Shown piece by piece: positions 50,581-60,301 of a stretch of DNA of 64,000 nt. Origin of the DNA: Clostridia bacterium (GTDB lineage: Bacteria; Bacillota; Clostridia; UBA1381); assembly GCA_017443895.1 (NCBI GenBank), contig JAFSXU010000060.1:1-64000 (forward strand), read 5' to 3'. The notes under the pieces were generated by a model. That model was not told the DNA's origin, did no database searches, and saw only the letters and a list, made by a program, of their open reading frames with translations. The position numbers were made by a program, and so were the translations under genes. Every line of letters starts with the position of its first letter. Within the stretch, counting starts at the first letter, position 1.

Positions 50581-52905
50581 ATGAAAAAAAGAATTTTAGC
50601 AATGCTGTGTGTTATGTGCATGGTTATTACAAATGTCAGTATGCTATCGGCTATCACAGCTTTGGCGGAGCAATCAGACTCACTTGTGCAGTGTGATTAT
50701 ATAACAAGTGAAAAAACGGGCAATATTTTTGCCAATACAGACGATATTTCGTTTACTCAGACTGTAAAAAATACAGCTTCGGAAACAGTTTTTTCAAAAT
50801 ACAGCTGGAATATAACCGATGAGACAGGCACTTTGGTTAAGTCATACTCATGGACAGAAACATTTAGTGCAAACGAAACGAAAAATCGTAGTATTTCAAT
50901 TGAAAATCCTAAAAAGTTCGGGATATATACAATAAATGTAAGAGAAGAAAACTACGCATCTTCAAAACCAAACAGAAAATATACAGATACATATTCAGAG
51001 GAATTTTCAGTTTGTATTTCACTTAATGCAAATAATATCGACCCTGATTTTGGATTTAACCAGGTCATGGTAAACGGCGGTGACTATAAGAGCGCCGTAC
51101 CGCTTATGAAGGGCGCAGGCGCAAAATGGCACCGTGAGAGCGTTATGTGGCAGGGCGTTGAGCCAAAGGTAAAGGGTACATATATTGATTTGGGCCCCTA
51201 CAAGGAAAAGCTCCGCCAAATAAAAGAAAGCAATATGGAAAGCCTTTGCGTGCTTACAGGTCGTAATCCGCTGTATGATAACGGAAACTGTCCTTCCTCG
51301 GATGAGGCGATAGAGGCTTTTGCCGATTTCTGCGCACATATTGCACAGGAGTTTAAGGGGATTGTAAATTATTACGAAATATGGAACGAATGGAATGCAA
51401 AAAACTTTAACCCGACGCTTGAGCCAGCCTCAACCTATGCAAAGGTTTTAAGAGCGGCATATAAGGCAATAAAGGCGGTTGATCCCAATATTGTGGTTAT
51501 AGGCTGTGACAGCGCAGGTATAGTTCCGAGTTGGATTCAGTCGGTTCTGGTATCTCCTGCCTTAAATGACGGCACCGGCAACATTTATATGGACGCCATA
51601 AGCGTACACTGCTATGATTATTCGGCGACCGATGCATTCCCCGAAGAACAGTTTATTGACGAGGTAAAAAGCCTTAAGGCATTGCTTGACACCTATAAGA
51701 TTGATATTCCCATATGGCTTAGTGAAATAGGCTTTAGTACTTACGACAATTCAAATCCGGGATTTGTTCCGGGTTGTACAAGGGAAACACAGCTAAATTC
51801 AATGGTAATGCTTCACGCAATAAATAAGGCATACGGCTTGGTTGATAAGCTGATACAGTATTGCCTGTGCGATAATGCCGACAAATCGTATATCGAGGCT
51901 AACTGGGGAGTCGTAAACTGCTGGCAGCGCGACTACACCACAAGGCCCGAGGCAAAGCTCTTGCCAAACGGCGCAAAGCCGTCATATCTCGGCGTTGCGG
52001 CAATGAATTATTTTATAGGCGGTAATTGCGACTATGTAAATATGACAAAAGACGACAGAAGCTATGAATTTGAATTTTATAACCACAATTTAGACAAGAA
52101 GGTTATTCTTGCAATAAACGGCGGTTTTAATAATATCCAAACAAAAGAGTTTAAGTTAGGCTGTACAAGTATTGATATATACGATAAATACGGAAATCTG
52201 ACAAAGCATATGGAGTCGCCTACGGGTGATTACATTGTGGACACATATTCCGATCCTATTTACATAACAGGTAATTTTACAGAGTCGGATGTGTATTATC
52301 CCGATATCAAGCTTAGTGCATCAATTGACCTTAACACTCAGAAAGTAACAATAACAGGAAAAACACATGAGCCAAACGATCCCGTTTCCGTTATGGTTGT
52401 AACCCAGGGCGAGGAGCTTAGCGCATATGATCCTGCAAGAGTAAAATACCTTGCGCAGACAGTATCGGATGCCGAGGGTAATTTTAAGATAGTCTACAGT
52501 GCCGATTCATATGACGGCGCGTATAAAATATATGCAAATTCTCAAAAACGCCGTTCAAAGGTAGTTGAGGATCTTGAATTTGTATATAATGTACCTAAGA
52601 TTGCGGTTACGAAAAACGGCACACCGCTAAGTCAAATGTCCGAGGTATCGGCAGGCGACAGGCCGATAGTAAGGCTCACGGGAGTTGAAACGACTGATAC
52701 TCAGACGCCAAAGCTAATCGTGGCACAGTATGAGGGAAATAACCTCAAAAATGTAAAAATGGTTGACGCAGTCGGCTCATTTAAAACATTGGGCGATGAA
52801 TTTTTGACAGATTTCACCGTTGTATCGGGTGCGGACAGAATAAAGCTTGTCTATTGGGATATGGACAGCCTCACACCGATGGTTGCATATTATGAAATCA
52901 AATAA
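50581..52905 (+). CDS. secreted clan-A glycoside hydrolase (GH39-like)
   Basis: A 774-residue exported enzyme. Signal peptide about 1-29 (ITALAEQ), an N-terminal beta-sandwich (about 35-150), then a (beta/alpha)8 barrel about 155-500 with acid/base Glu270 in EIWNEWN and nucleophile Glu382 in WLSEIGF, the two-glutamate pattern of retaining clan-A enzymes (GH39, GH5, GH51 and relatives). C-terminal beta domains about 510-774 may bind carbohydrate. Family is uncertain: GH39-like is my best reading. It is paralogous to the next gene, which has an extra C-terminal module. Likely an extracellular cutter of the locus 2 polysaccharide. Confidence 0.72.
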   Translation: MKKRILAMLCVMCMVITNVSMLSAITALAEQSDSLVQCDYITSEKTGNIFANTDDISFTQTVKNTASETVFSKYSWNITDETGTLVKSYSWTETFSANETKNRSISIENPKKFGIYTINVREENYASSKPNRKYTDTYSEEFSVCISLNANNIDPDFGFNQVMVNGGDYKSAVPLMKGAGAKWHRESVMWQGVEPKVKGTYIDLGPYKEKLRQIKESNMESLCVLTGRNPLYDNGNCPSSDEAIEAFADFCAHIAQEFKGIVNYYEIWNEWNAKNFNPTLEPASTYAKVLRAAYKAIKAVDPNIVVIGCDSAGIVPSWIQSVLVSPALNDGTGNIYMDAISVHCYDYSATDAFPEEQFIDEVKSLKALLDTYKIDIPIWLSEIGFSTYDNSNPGFVPGCTRETQLNSMVMLHAINKAYGLVDKLIQYCLCDNADKSYIEANWGVVNCWQRDYTTRPEAKLLPNGAKPSYLGVAAMNYFIGGNCDYVNMTKDDRSYEFEFYNHNLDKKVILAINGGFNNIQTKEFKLGCTSIDIYDKYGNLTKHMESPTGDYIVDTYSDPIYITGNFTESDVYYPDIKLSASIDLNTQKVTITGKTHEPNDPVSVMVVTQGEELSAYDPARVKYLAQTVSDAEGNFKIVYSADSYDGAYKIYANSQKRRSKVVEDLEFVYNVPKIAVTKNGTPLSQMSEVSAGDRPIVRLTGVETTDTQTPKLIVAQYEGNNLKNVKMVDAVGSFKTLGDEFLTDFTVVSGADRIKLVYWDMDSLTPMVAYYEIK

Positions 52906-52929
52906 TTATATCCTTAACAGATAATAAAA

Positions 52930-52965
52930 GCGGACAGATAGAAAAATCCGGGATTTTTCTTCCGC
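52930..52965 (+). other. intercistronic hairpin
   Basis: GCGGA (52930-52934) pairs with TCCGC (52961-52965) around an inner GAAAAATCC/GGATTTTTC stem. No clear T tract after it. It may lower or stabilise expression of the flanking hydrolase genes. Confidence 0.45.
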
Positions 52966-53002
52966 AATTATTCATTATCTAAAAGTACAAGGGGGTTTTT
53001 AC

Positions 53003-56000
53003 ATGAAGTTTTTGGAAAAAAGTATTGCGTATATCCTGGCATTGTGTATGTCGGGTATGAGCATATCAGCTTTTGCCGCCGATAATAAGCAGGAGGAGGG
53101 TGAATACTATCCAAAGGTAACACTCGGCACCTCTGTAAAAGAGGACGGACTGCGCATTATAACACAATTTACGCCGGCAACAAGGGACGGTCGTGAAGGA
53201 CTTATGTCAGGCGAAAAGGCGGGCGGTGGAAATCCCGAATATATAAATGTTGATGTAGACGATAATTATATGTACGATGTACCGCCTTTTACGGCGGTAG
53301 AGGTAAGCGTTGAATATTTTGACGACGATAGGGGTAAATTCAACCTTACATATAATACACATAACCCCGAAAGCGGTAAATATATAGCAAACAATGACAG
53401 ATACGGCGGTTCAACGCTCGTAGTCAACCTTACGGGAACACATGAGTGGCTGACCCACACATTTTACCTTGAAGACGCCAAGTTTGCAAATGAGTTAAGC
53501 GCAGCAACGGATTTCAGAGTCGGAATTTGGAGCCCGTCCATGGGTTCCTCAAACGGAGCTGTAGTTTTTGGCTCAATATCAGTTAAAAAAGTACCTATCC
53601 GCGATATTTTTAAATATAACGGACTAAAGTCACAAAAGGTGGGAAATATTTTTTCAAATACCGATGAAATAAAGGTGTATAATGACCTTAGAGTAAAAAC
53701 AAATGATTCCGTTTCATCGACAGTCAAATGGGAGGTATACGACGCTCGCAATCAACTGATTTTTGAAAAGGAAGAGGAGGCGTCATTTGAGGCAGATGAG
53801 TCCAAACAATTGGAGCTTGACATTCCAAATCCCAAGACATTCGGCATATACACCGTAAAAACTGAGATAAAATCCAAAAACAATTCCACAGGTCAGGAAT
53901 TTACCGATAACTACAGCGATGAGTTTTCCGTGTGCGATGTTGTAAAGGACGAGGACGGAAACCCAATGATGGGTTATGCATCGCAGGTTTTTCACGGAAA
54001 AGGTACTCCTGATGAGACTCCGGGGCTTATAATGCAGGCAGGAGGTACATGGGTAAGAATTGACGGTATTGCGTGGAATGAGCTTGAAAGAAGCAAGGGT
54101 GTATATACTTTCCCGACCGAAGCAAAAGAATGGGCTTTGAAGATGAAAGAGCGCGGTATAAACATTATGGGCATTTTCAAGGGCAGAGTTTCATTTTATG
54201 ATAACGGTAACAACCCGTCCTCTCCCGAGGGAATTGCCGCTTTTGCAAACTATGCCGCATATGTGGCAAACGAGTTTAAAGGTATTATCGACCAGTGGGA
54301 GGTCTGGAACGAGTGGAATATACAGAGCTTTAACCCATCGCTTGAACCGCCCGAGGTTTATGCAAAAGTCTTAAAGGCGGTTTATACGGCGGTTAAAAAG
54401 GTAAACCCAAATGCGGTTATTATCGGTCTTGATACGGCAGGTCTTCCGCATAAAAAAGCATCAACGAGCGTATATGACTGGGTAAGCCGTGTAATGGCGG
54501 CAGGCGCATACGATTATATGGACGCGGTAAGCGGTCACCATTACGACTGGGGAAAAGAGTGGGTAGATGAGACAAGGCTTATGGAGTCTGTACAGACTCT
54601 TCGTGATATTGTCGGCCAATACGGTCCTCCAAAGCCCGTTGTCATTTCGGAAATTGGCTGTGCGACCGATCATCAAGGTTCGCCGCTTTTGGAACAGCCC
54701 GGAGCACTCGCCCTTTATTACCAGGTTTTAAGGGCATACGGTCTTGCAGATTTGATGACTTACTATTGCTTGTACGACAGAGCTGACGATTCATATGTTG
54801 AGTCGAGCTGGGGCGCTGTAAACTGCTGGCAGTATGATTATAACACAAACCCCGAAGCCAAAAGGACGGCAAGCGGTGCAAAACCGTCATATTTGGCGTT
54901 AGCCGCAATGAATAATTTTACAGGCGCTACTGCCGATTTTGAAAAGGTTTTAGACAAAGACAGAGCCTATGCCATGAAATATTACAACAGGGCAATGAAT
55001 AAAAATGTTGTAACGGCATTGGCAGGCTACACCGGCGAGCAGGAGGGAAGAGCGGTAAGCTACGATTTTGGAACCAATAGTGTCGAAGTATATGATATGT
55101 ACGGAAACAAGGTTTCAGACCTTACCTCTGATGACGGAACATATACCTTCTATGTAAACAGACAGCCCATTTATATTGTAGGCGATATAAATAAATTCGA
55201 GTTTGCAAGTGAAGGAAGCGCAATCGTTACGGTAGATAAGAACGAAAAAAGCTCCATTGCAGGAGATATTGTTGAATTTACATACACAAAGCATACCGAC
55301 AAGGATTTAACACTCTCGTGCGATTTGCCAAGCACTGCCGAATTGGTAGAGCAACCCGTCTTTAACGGCAACACAGCAAATATCAGAATACGGATTTTGC
55401 GAAACGAGGGCGATGTCAGGTTTACGGTAAATGCTTTATCGAACTCGGGAGCTTTGGTATATTCACAAAATCATAAGATAGTGCTTGGCGCTCCCGTATC
55501 GGTGGAGATAACCTCAGGGCAGTTTATTCATAACTCAAACCATTGGCGTGCGGAGGTTAAAATAAAGAGCCTGTGCAGTTCTCTTACTATGGCAGGCAGT
55601 GTAAAAATCACCGCACCTGAGGAAATGCTGCCCACAGCGCAAGAGCGGAAATTTGTTTTAGAGCCGGGCAAGGATATAGTATTCTATTATCCTATCCCCG
55701 AAAAAACAATACAGAATATTATGAATGTAAGCGCAGTTGTAAACTGTGATAACGGTGAGGTAATCACCAAGGATGCGGCGCTTGACTTTACATCGGCGGC
55801 GTATACCAAAACCCCGCCAAAGATTGACGGAATTTTGGAGCAGGGCGAATGGAACTCTATATGGGTAGGCGCAAATACGAAAAAGGATGTCCTGCAAATC
55901 ACGGACTGGCGCGGACCTGAGGATTTGTCGTTTGGCGGTACAATGCAATGGGACGAGGAAAACTTCTATTTGGCGGCGGTAGTAACGGACGATTACCATT

Positions 56001-56440
56001 CCGTAATATACACGCCGTCGGGCGCAAAAAATATGTGGCGTGGCGACGGTATCCAGTTTGGTATTGACGACCATCAGGAGATAAACTCCGCAGATAAAGT
56101 CCGATTTACCGAAATAGGTATTGCGCAGGTTCCTGACGAGGGAGATATTGCCTACAGGTCTAAATCCGCATATGAATTGGACATGAATGTCTGTGTGGAC
56201 AAGGCAGACCTTGTGGTTAAGCGAATGGACGGCTATACTGTTTACGAGCTTTCCATACCGTGGGCAGAACTGTTTTATGAAGGCTATGTACCCGATCCTG
56301 ACAAAGAATATCATTTCTCACTTATGGCAAATGATAACGACGGTCAGGGCAGACGGGGCTGGATTGAGTATTGCTCAGGAGTGGGCACACATAAAGATGT
56401 AACGCTGTTTGGTACGATGAAATTATTGAGTGCTAAATAG
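53003..56440 (+). CDS. secreted clan-A glycoside hydrolase with CBM9-like C-terminal domain
   Basis: A 1145-residue exported enzyme. Signal peptide about 1-25 (ISAFAAD); a carbohydrate-binding-like beta domain about 30-200; a second beta domain about 205-305 shared with the upstream paralog (KVGNIFSNTDE, NPKTFGIYTV); a (beta/alpha)8 barrel about 310-670 with acid/base Glu437 (EVWNEWN) and nucleophile Glu550 (VISEIGC); bridging beta domains; and a CBM9-like domain about 930-1145 (PPKIDGILEQGEW, WRGDGIQFGIDD, YELSIPWAEL). The paralog pair suggests division of labour on one glycan, this member carrying extra binding modules. AAGGGGG precedes the ATG. Confidence 0.75.
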   Translation: MKFLEKSIAYILALCMSGMSISAFAADNKQEEGEYYPKVTLGTSVKEDGLRIITQFTPATRDGREGLMSGEKAGGGNPEYINVDVDDNYMYDVPPFTAVEVSVEYFDDDRGKFNLTYNTHNPESGKYIANNDRYGGSTLVVNLTGTHEWLTHTFYLEDAKFANELSAATDFRVGIWSPSMGSSNGAVVFGSISVKKVPIRDIFKYNGLKSQKVGNIFSNTDEIKVYNDLRVKTNDSVSSTVKWEVYDARNQLIFEKEEEASFEADESKQLELDIPNPKTFGIYTVKTEIKSKNNSTGQEFTDNYSDEFSVCDVVKDEDGNPMMGYASQVFHGKGTPDETPGLIMQAGGTWVRIDGIAWNELERSKGVYTFPTEAKEWALKMKERGINIMGIFKGRVSFYDNGNNPSSPEGIAAFANYAAYVANEFKGIIDQWEVWNEWNIQSFNPSLEPPEVYAKVLKAVYTAVKKVNPNAVIIGLDTAGLPHKKASTSVYDWVSRVMAAGAYDYMDAVSGHHYDWGKEWVDETRLMESVQTLRDIVGQYGPPKPVVISEIGCATDHQGSPLLEQPGALALYYQVLRAYGLADLMTYYCLYDRADDSYVESSWGAVNCWQYDYNTNPEAKRTASGAKPSYLALAAMNNFTGATADFEKVLDKDRAYAMKYYNRAMNKNVVTALAGYTGEQEGRAVSYDFGTNSVEVYDMYGNKVSDLTSDDGTYTFYVNRQPIYIVGDINKFEFASEGSAIVTVDKNEKSSIAGDIVEFTYTKHTDKDLTLSCDLPSTAELVEQPVFNGNTANIRIRILRNEGDVRFTVNALSNSGALVYSQNHKIVLGAPVSVEITSGQFIHNSNHWRAEVKIKSLCSSLTMAGSVKITAPEEMLPTAQERKFVLEPGKDIVFYYPIPEKTIQNIMNVSAVVNCDNGEVITKDAALDFTSAAYTKTPPKIDGILEQGEWNSIWVGANTKKDVLQITDWRGPEDLSFGGTMQWDEENFYLAAVVTDDYHSVIYTPSGAKNMWRGDGIQFGIDDHQEINSADKVRFTEIGIAQVPDEGDIAYRSKSAYELDMNVCVDKADLVVKRMDGYTVYELSIPWAELFYEGYVPDPDKEYHFSLMANDNDGQGRRGWIEYCSGVGTHKDVTLFGTMKLLSAK

Positions 56441-56465
56441 CCGGCATTTGGGGAGGTATTACTAA

Positions 56466-59400
56466 ATGAGCATAAAGAAAATTATAAGCATGGTATCTGC
56501 TTTGGCTCTTGCAATGACGGGCTCGGCAGTAACCACTTTAGTATCCGCTGATGAGGATACTCAAATCGGATTTTTTGAGGACTTTGAGGGTTATGAGGAG
56601 ATAAGCGACACATATACCCTTGTTGATATAATGAACGATTTGTATGCGGACGGCTGGAGCGTTGCTACAGATAACAAGTTTACGGCGCGAAACGAGTCTG
56701 ATAAAAACCAGAAGTTTGCGCAGATTGTAAAAGACGGCGATAACAAGGTTTTGGAGCTTACAACATCAAAGGCTCTTGGCAGAATGTTAGAGCCGTCAAA
56801 TGAAACGCCGTCAGGCTCGTATGAGATTTCATTTAAGTTTAAGCCTGTTGATTTAGGCAAACCGCAAATGCTTTTTGACCTGTCTTTAAACAGCTTTAAT
56901 GAAACCACCGCTGTTGCAAAGCATAACATACTTTATTCATATAACGGTATCAAAATGGGACACCGTACAAGCAATATCGGAGTTCCGACCTCTATTGTCG
57001 GAACGGCAGAGGATGTTTGGTACGATGTTAAGTGCGTTGTAAACAACGACGGCGGTTACTATTCGGTAGAGCTTTACAAAGAAGGCGAATTTGTAGCACG
57101 CAGAGGCGGAATAAACTATGCAGGCGAGGAAAAAATAGGCTTCTTAAAACTGAGCGGATTTGGAACAACCATTTATGTTGATGATGTTTCAATAAAGCCT
57201 TGTGAGCCTGAAACCTTGATATATGAGGATAATTTTGACTCATATAAAAATGTTGTGCCGGCGTCAACCATGTTAAGCGTGGGTACAGATGTTTCCGAGG
57301 CGCAGTCAAGAGAGGGCGATTGCTTCTTTGACGGATATTCGCCATGGCGTGCGTTAAGGACATTCGGTAACACCTATGACTTGGTATATGATGAACTGCT
57401 TGAGAGTCAGGTTGTAAGATTGGGTGATGATACCGCAACTTCTGTGCAGGAGTCAACAGGTATGATTCTTATGCCGTTAGAGGGCGAGTATCTTACAAAG
57501 GACACTCAGACAAAGCGCGGTAAATTACGGCTTACATATAAATTCAAGCACTATTCCAAAAACGGCTACGCATCGGCTATTGATATTATAAGCAGTTATA
57601 ATTATAACAGTAAGTGGGATTATCCGCCACAGCTGGCAATTCAGGAAAAGGGCTTGCCCCGACCTGCGGTTGCAGGCTTGCCGTATCTTAGAACAAGCGA
57701 CGCGCCTGTTAAGATTGAGCAGTCAATGTGGTATGATGCAGAGGTTATATTTGATGTTATAAACGATGATGTAACCATTATCGTAAAAGAGAACAGCACA
57801 GGAAAAGAGATTGCACACTTTACTCACGATACAAACTGGATAAATCCGGGAGTTGCACCGACCTTTGATAAGGTAAAGGCTATTAACTTCAGAGCTATGA
57901 GCGGAAGCTCGGTGTATATTGATGATGTAAGGCTTGAATACTATATTCCAAAGCCTGAAATTTCGGGAAACCGTGTCATTATTACAGACTACAGAGACGA
58001 AAGCGTAACGGACAAAAATAATGTTCCTGCCGCAATAAAGAGCATAGAGCTCCCGTTTGATAGCGATATGACAAAGGAAAGCACAAACCCCGATACCGTT
58101 ACATTTAAGGATAATAACGGAAACAGCGTCAGCTATTCACCTGTTTACAGCTCGGGTTCATATACGATTATTCCCGACGGATTTTTAACTGCCGGAAAGA
58201 CCTATACCATTACCGTTCCCGCAACTGCTGTCAACACATTCGGGTATGAGCTTGGAAAGACCTTTGAATATTCGTTTACCGTATCATCGGAAAGCCCCGA
58301 GCTTATGACCCTGGCATCAACCTCGATTGCGTTTTTCTCAGATGTTGTAAACGGCTCGGAAATAACAGCTCAGATAGAGTATGCAAATACCTCCGATGAA
58401 GAGCTTAACGGTATGCCGTTTGTGGCATATTACGGTGATGATATGCTTTTGGCAACATCAAGTGCGAATTTGTCGCCTGTCGGCGCAGGGGAAATGGGAA
58501 AAACGACTGTTTCCTTTACAGTCCCAAGCTCCGAAAAGCTTGATATGAACAAGGTGGACAGGATTTCGGTATGTCTTTGGAAGGGCTTTAAAAATTCTGC
58601 TCCGTATTGCCGTTCAATAGATGCAACAAATAATTATGACGAGAAAGATACTACAGCTAATGCCACTTCATCAAAGCCTGTTGTTACATATTCATATAAC
58701 GACTCCGTGCTTAATATAAGCGGTAAGGCAGATGATGGCGGTAAGTATCTGACGGTTCAGATTTTAAAGCCGGGCAATACATTTGATGCAGGCGACGAGC
58801 TTACAGCCGATGCCGCCGATGATACAGTGTTCTACAGAGCGCAAGTACCTGTTAAAGACGGTGCTTATTCGCTTGATATAAGGTTTGACACTAAGGGTAA
58901 TACCGCATCAACTCTTGTAGCGGGCGATTATCCTACGGCAATGTACTTAGACGATAAAAAGCTTGATATAGACAGCGTATATTTAAGCTCGTATGCGGAT
59001 TTTGCAGATGTTTACAGTACTCTTAATTCTTCGGCAACATCTGACGACTTTGAAACCTTTAAAAATATTTTAAATACGAAGCGTTCTGCCCTTAACTTTA
59101 ACAGCAAGCTTTTAGGGGACGCTGATGTCGGAAATGAGATAAGACCGTATTTTGAATATGTAAAGAAAAATCCGTTAAATGCGCAGGATGAGGCCAACAA
59201 TGCCAAGATGTTTAACACATATGTTGTTATCGAGCAGCTTAACAGCAGTAAAATAGATAATGTCAAGGATGAAATAAGCAATTTGCTTATAAGCGATGAT
59301 GTTAAAACTCTTTGCACAAACAGTTTAACTACGAATGAAAAGGGTAAATATTTTACGAGCCTTATTTTAGGTAAAAGCATAAGCGACCCAAAACAGCTTG

Positions 59401-60287
59401 AGAGTAAAATAAAGGAAGCTATAATCCTTACAGCCGCAAAATACGGAAACGGATACGGTGAATTAAAGTCGGCGCTTGTAACCTGCGGTTTAGAAATCGG
59501 CATAAAAACACCTATATCCGATGCGGCATGCAGAAGCCTTATGGGTAAGACCTTTAAGGACAGTGCAAGCTTTAAGACTGCATATAACAGCGCTCTTTCG
59601 GCGGCACAGAACTCATCACAGTCTGTCTCCGGCGGAGGCGGCGGAGGCGGCGGAAGCACCAATAAAACACCGACAGTAGCATCTGTTCAGATGTCGGCAT
59701 CGGATTATACGCCTTCAAGCTCATTGACGCCCGTACAAAAGACCTTTAACGATATAGACAATTACGAGTGGGCAATGCCGGGAATTTTAGCACTTGCCGA
59801 CAGAAACATTATAAACGGAGTCGCCGAGGACAGATTTGACCCGTCAAGGAACATCACAAGAGAAGAATTTGCAAAAATCCTTGTCGGAGCGCTCGGAGCA
59901 TCAGATTACGCCTACAGCAATAATGTGTTCAGTGATGCCAAGGACAGCGATTGGTTTGTAAAGTATATAAATGTTGCCGCACAGCTTGGCATTGTAAAGG
60001 GCGTTGGTAACGGAGTATTCGGAACGGGCAATAACATTACAAGACAGGATATGGCGGTAATGATATATAATGCTCTAAAGTACCGAAACGCCAATATGTC
60101 AACAGGCACCTTCCGCTTTGATGATGATGCCCAGATTGCAGGCTATGCAAAGGATGCTGTCGGCGCGCTTCATGAGCTGGGTGCGATAAACGGAGTAACT
60201 GAAACTACCTTTGCACCTACAGGACTTGCAACAAGAGCGCAGGCGGCAAAGATAATATACAGCGTACTAAAAGGCTTACAAGGTTAA
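56466..60287 (+). CDS. SLH-anchored protein with LamG-like and Ig-like modules
   Basis: A 1273-residue exported protein. Signal peptide about 1-28 (LVSADED); LamG-like modules about 35-240 and 255-495 (YVDDVSIKP; CFFDGYSPWRA); Ig-like domain about 510-610; beta domain about 615-725; another beta domain about 735-850; helical region about 855-1055; Gly-rich linker SGGGGGGGGST near 1060; three SLH domains about 1090-1273 (TREEF, TRQDM, TRAQA), which hold it to the cell wall. Its first 725 residues are paralogous to the 48123 product, and residues 735-1273 match the N-terminal half of the 14866-19122 product. It is a binding protein joined to a wall anchor. GGGGAGG precedes the ATG. Confidence 0.82.
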   Translation: MSIKKIISMVSALALAMTGSAVTTLVSADEDTQIGFFEDFEGYEEISDTYTLVDIMNDLYADGWSVATDNKFTARNESDKNQKFAQIVKDGDNKVLELTTSKALGRMLEPSNETPSGSYEISFKFKPVDLGKPQMLFDLSLNSFNETTAVAKHNILYSYNGIKMGHRTSNIGVPTSIVGTAEDVWYDVKCVVNNDGGYYSVELYKEGEFVARRGGINYAGEEKIGFLKLSGFGTTIYVDDVSIKPCEPETLIYEDNFDSYKNVVPASTMLSVGTDVSEAQSREGDCFFDGYSPWRALRTFGNTYDLVYDELLESQVVRLGDDTATSVQESTGMILMPLEGEYLTKDTQTKRGKLRLTYKFKHYSKNGYASAIDIISSYNYNSKWDYPPQLAIQEKGLPRPAVAGLPYLRTSDAPVKIEQSMWYDAEVIFDVINDDVTIIVKENSTGKEIAHFTHDTNWINPGVAPTFDKVKAINFRAMSGSSVYIDDVRLEYYIPKPEISGNRVIITDYRDESVTDKNNVPAAIKSIELPFDSDMTKESTNPDTVTFKDNNGNSVSYSPVYSSGSYTIIPDGFLTAGKTYTITVPATAVNTFGYELGKTFEYSFTVSSESPELMTLASTSIAFFSDVVNGSEITAQIEYANTSDEELNGMPFVAYYGDDMLLATSSANLSPVGAGEMGKTTVSFTVPSSEKLDMNKVDRISVCLWKGFKNSAPYCRSIDATNNYDEKDTTANATSSKPVVTYSYNDSVLNISGKADDGGKYLTVQILKPGNTFDAGDELTADAADDTVFYRAQVPVKDGAYSLDIRFDTKGNTASTLVAGDYPTAMYLDDKKLDIDSVYLSSYADFADVYSTLNSSATSDDFETFKNILNTKRSALNFNSKLLGDADVGNEIRPYFEYVKKNPLNAQDEANNAKMFNTYVVIEQLNSSKIDNVKDEISNLLISDDVKTLCTNSLTTNEKGKYFTSLILGKSISDPKQLESKIKEAIILTAAKYGNGYGELKSALVTCGLEIGIKTPISDAACRSLMGKTFKDSASFKTAYNSALSAAQNSSQSVSGGGGGGGGSTNKTPTVASVQMSASDYTPSSSLTPVQKTFNDIDNYEWAMPGILALADRNIINGVAEDRFDPSRNITREEFAKILVGALGASDYAYSNNVFSDAKDSDWFVKYINVAAQLGIVKGVGNGVFGTGNNITRQDMAVMIYNALKYRNANMSTGTFRFDDDAQIAGYAKDAVGALHELGAINGVTETTFAPTGLATRAQAAKIIYSVLKGLQG

Positions 60288-60301
60288 GGGGGGCATGATT
60301 T

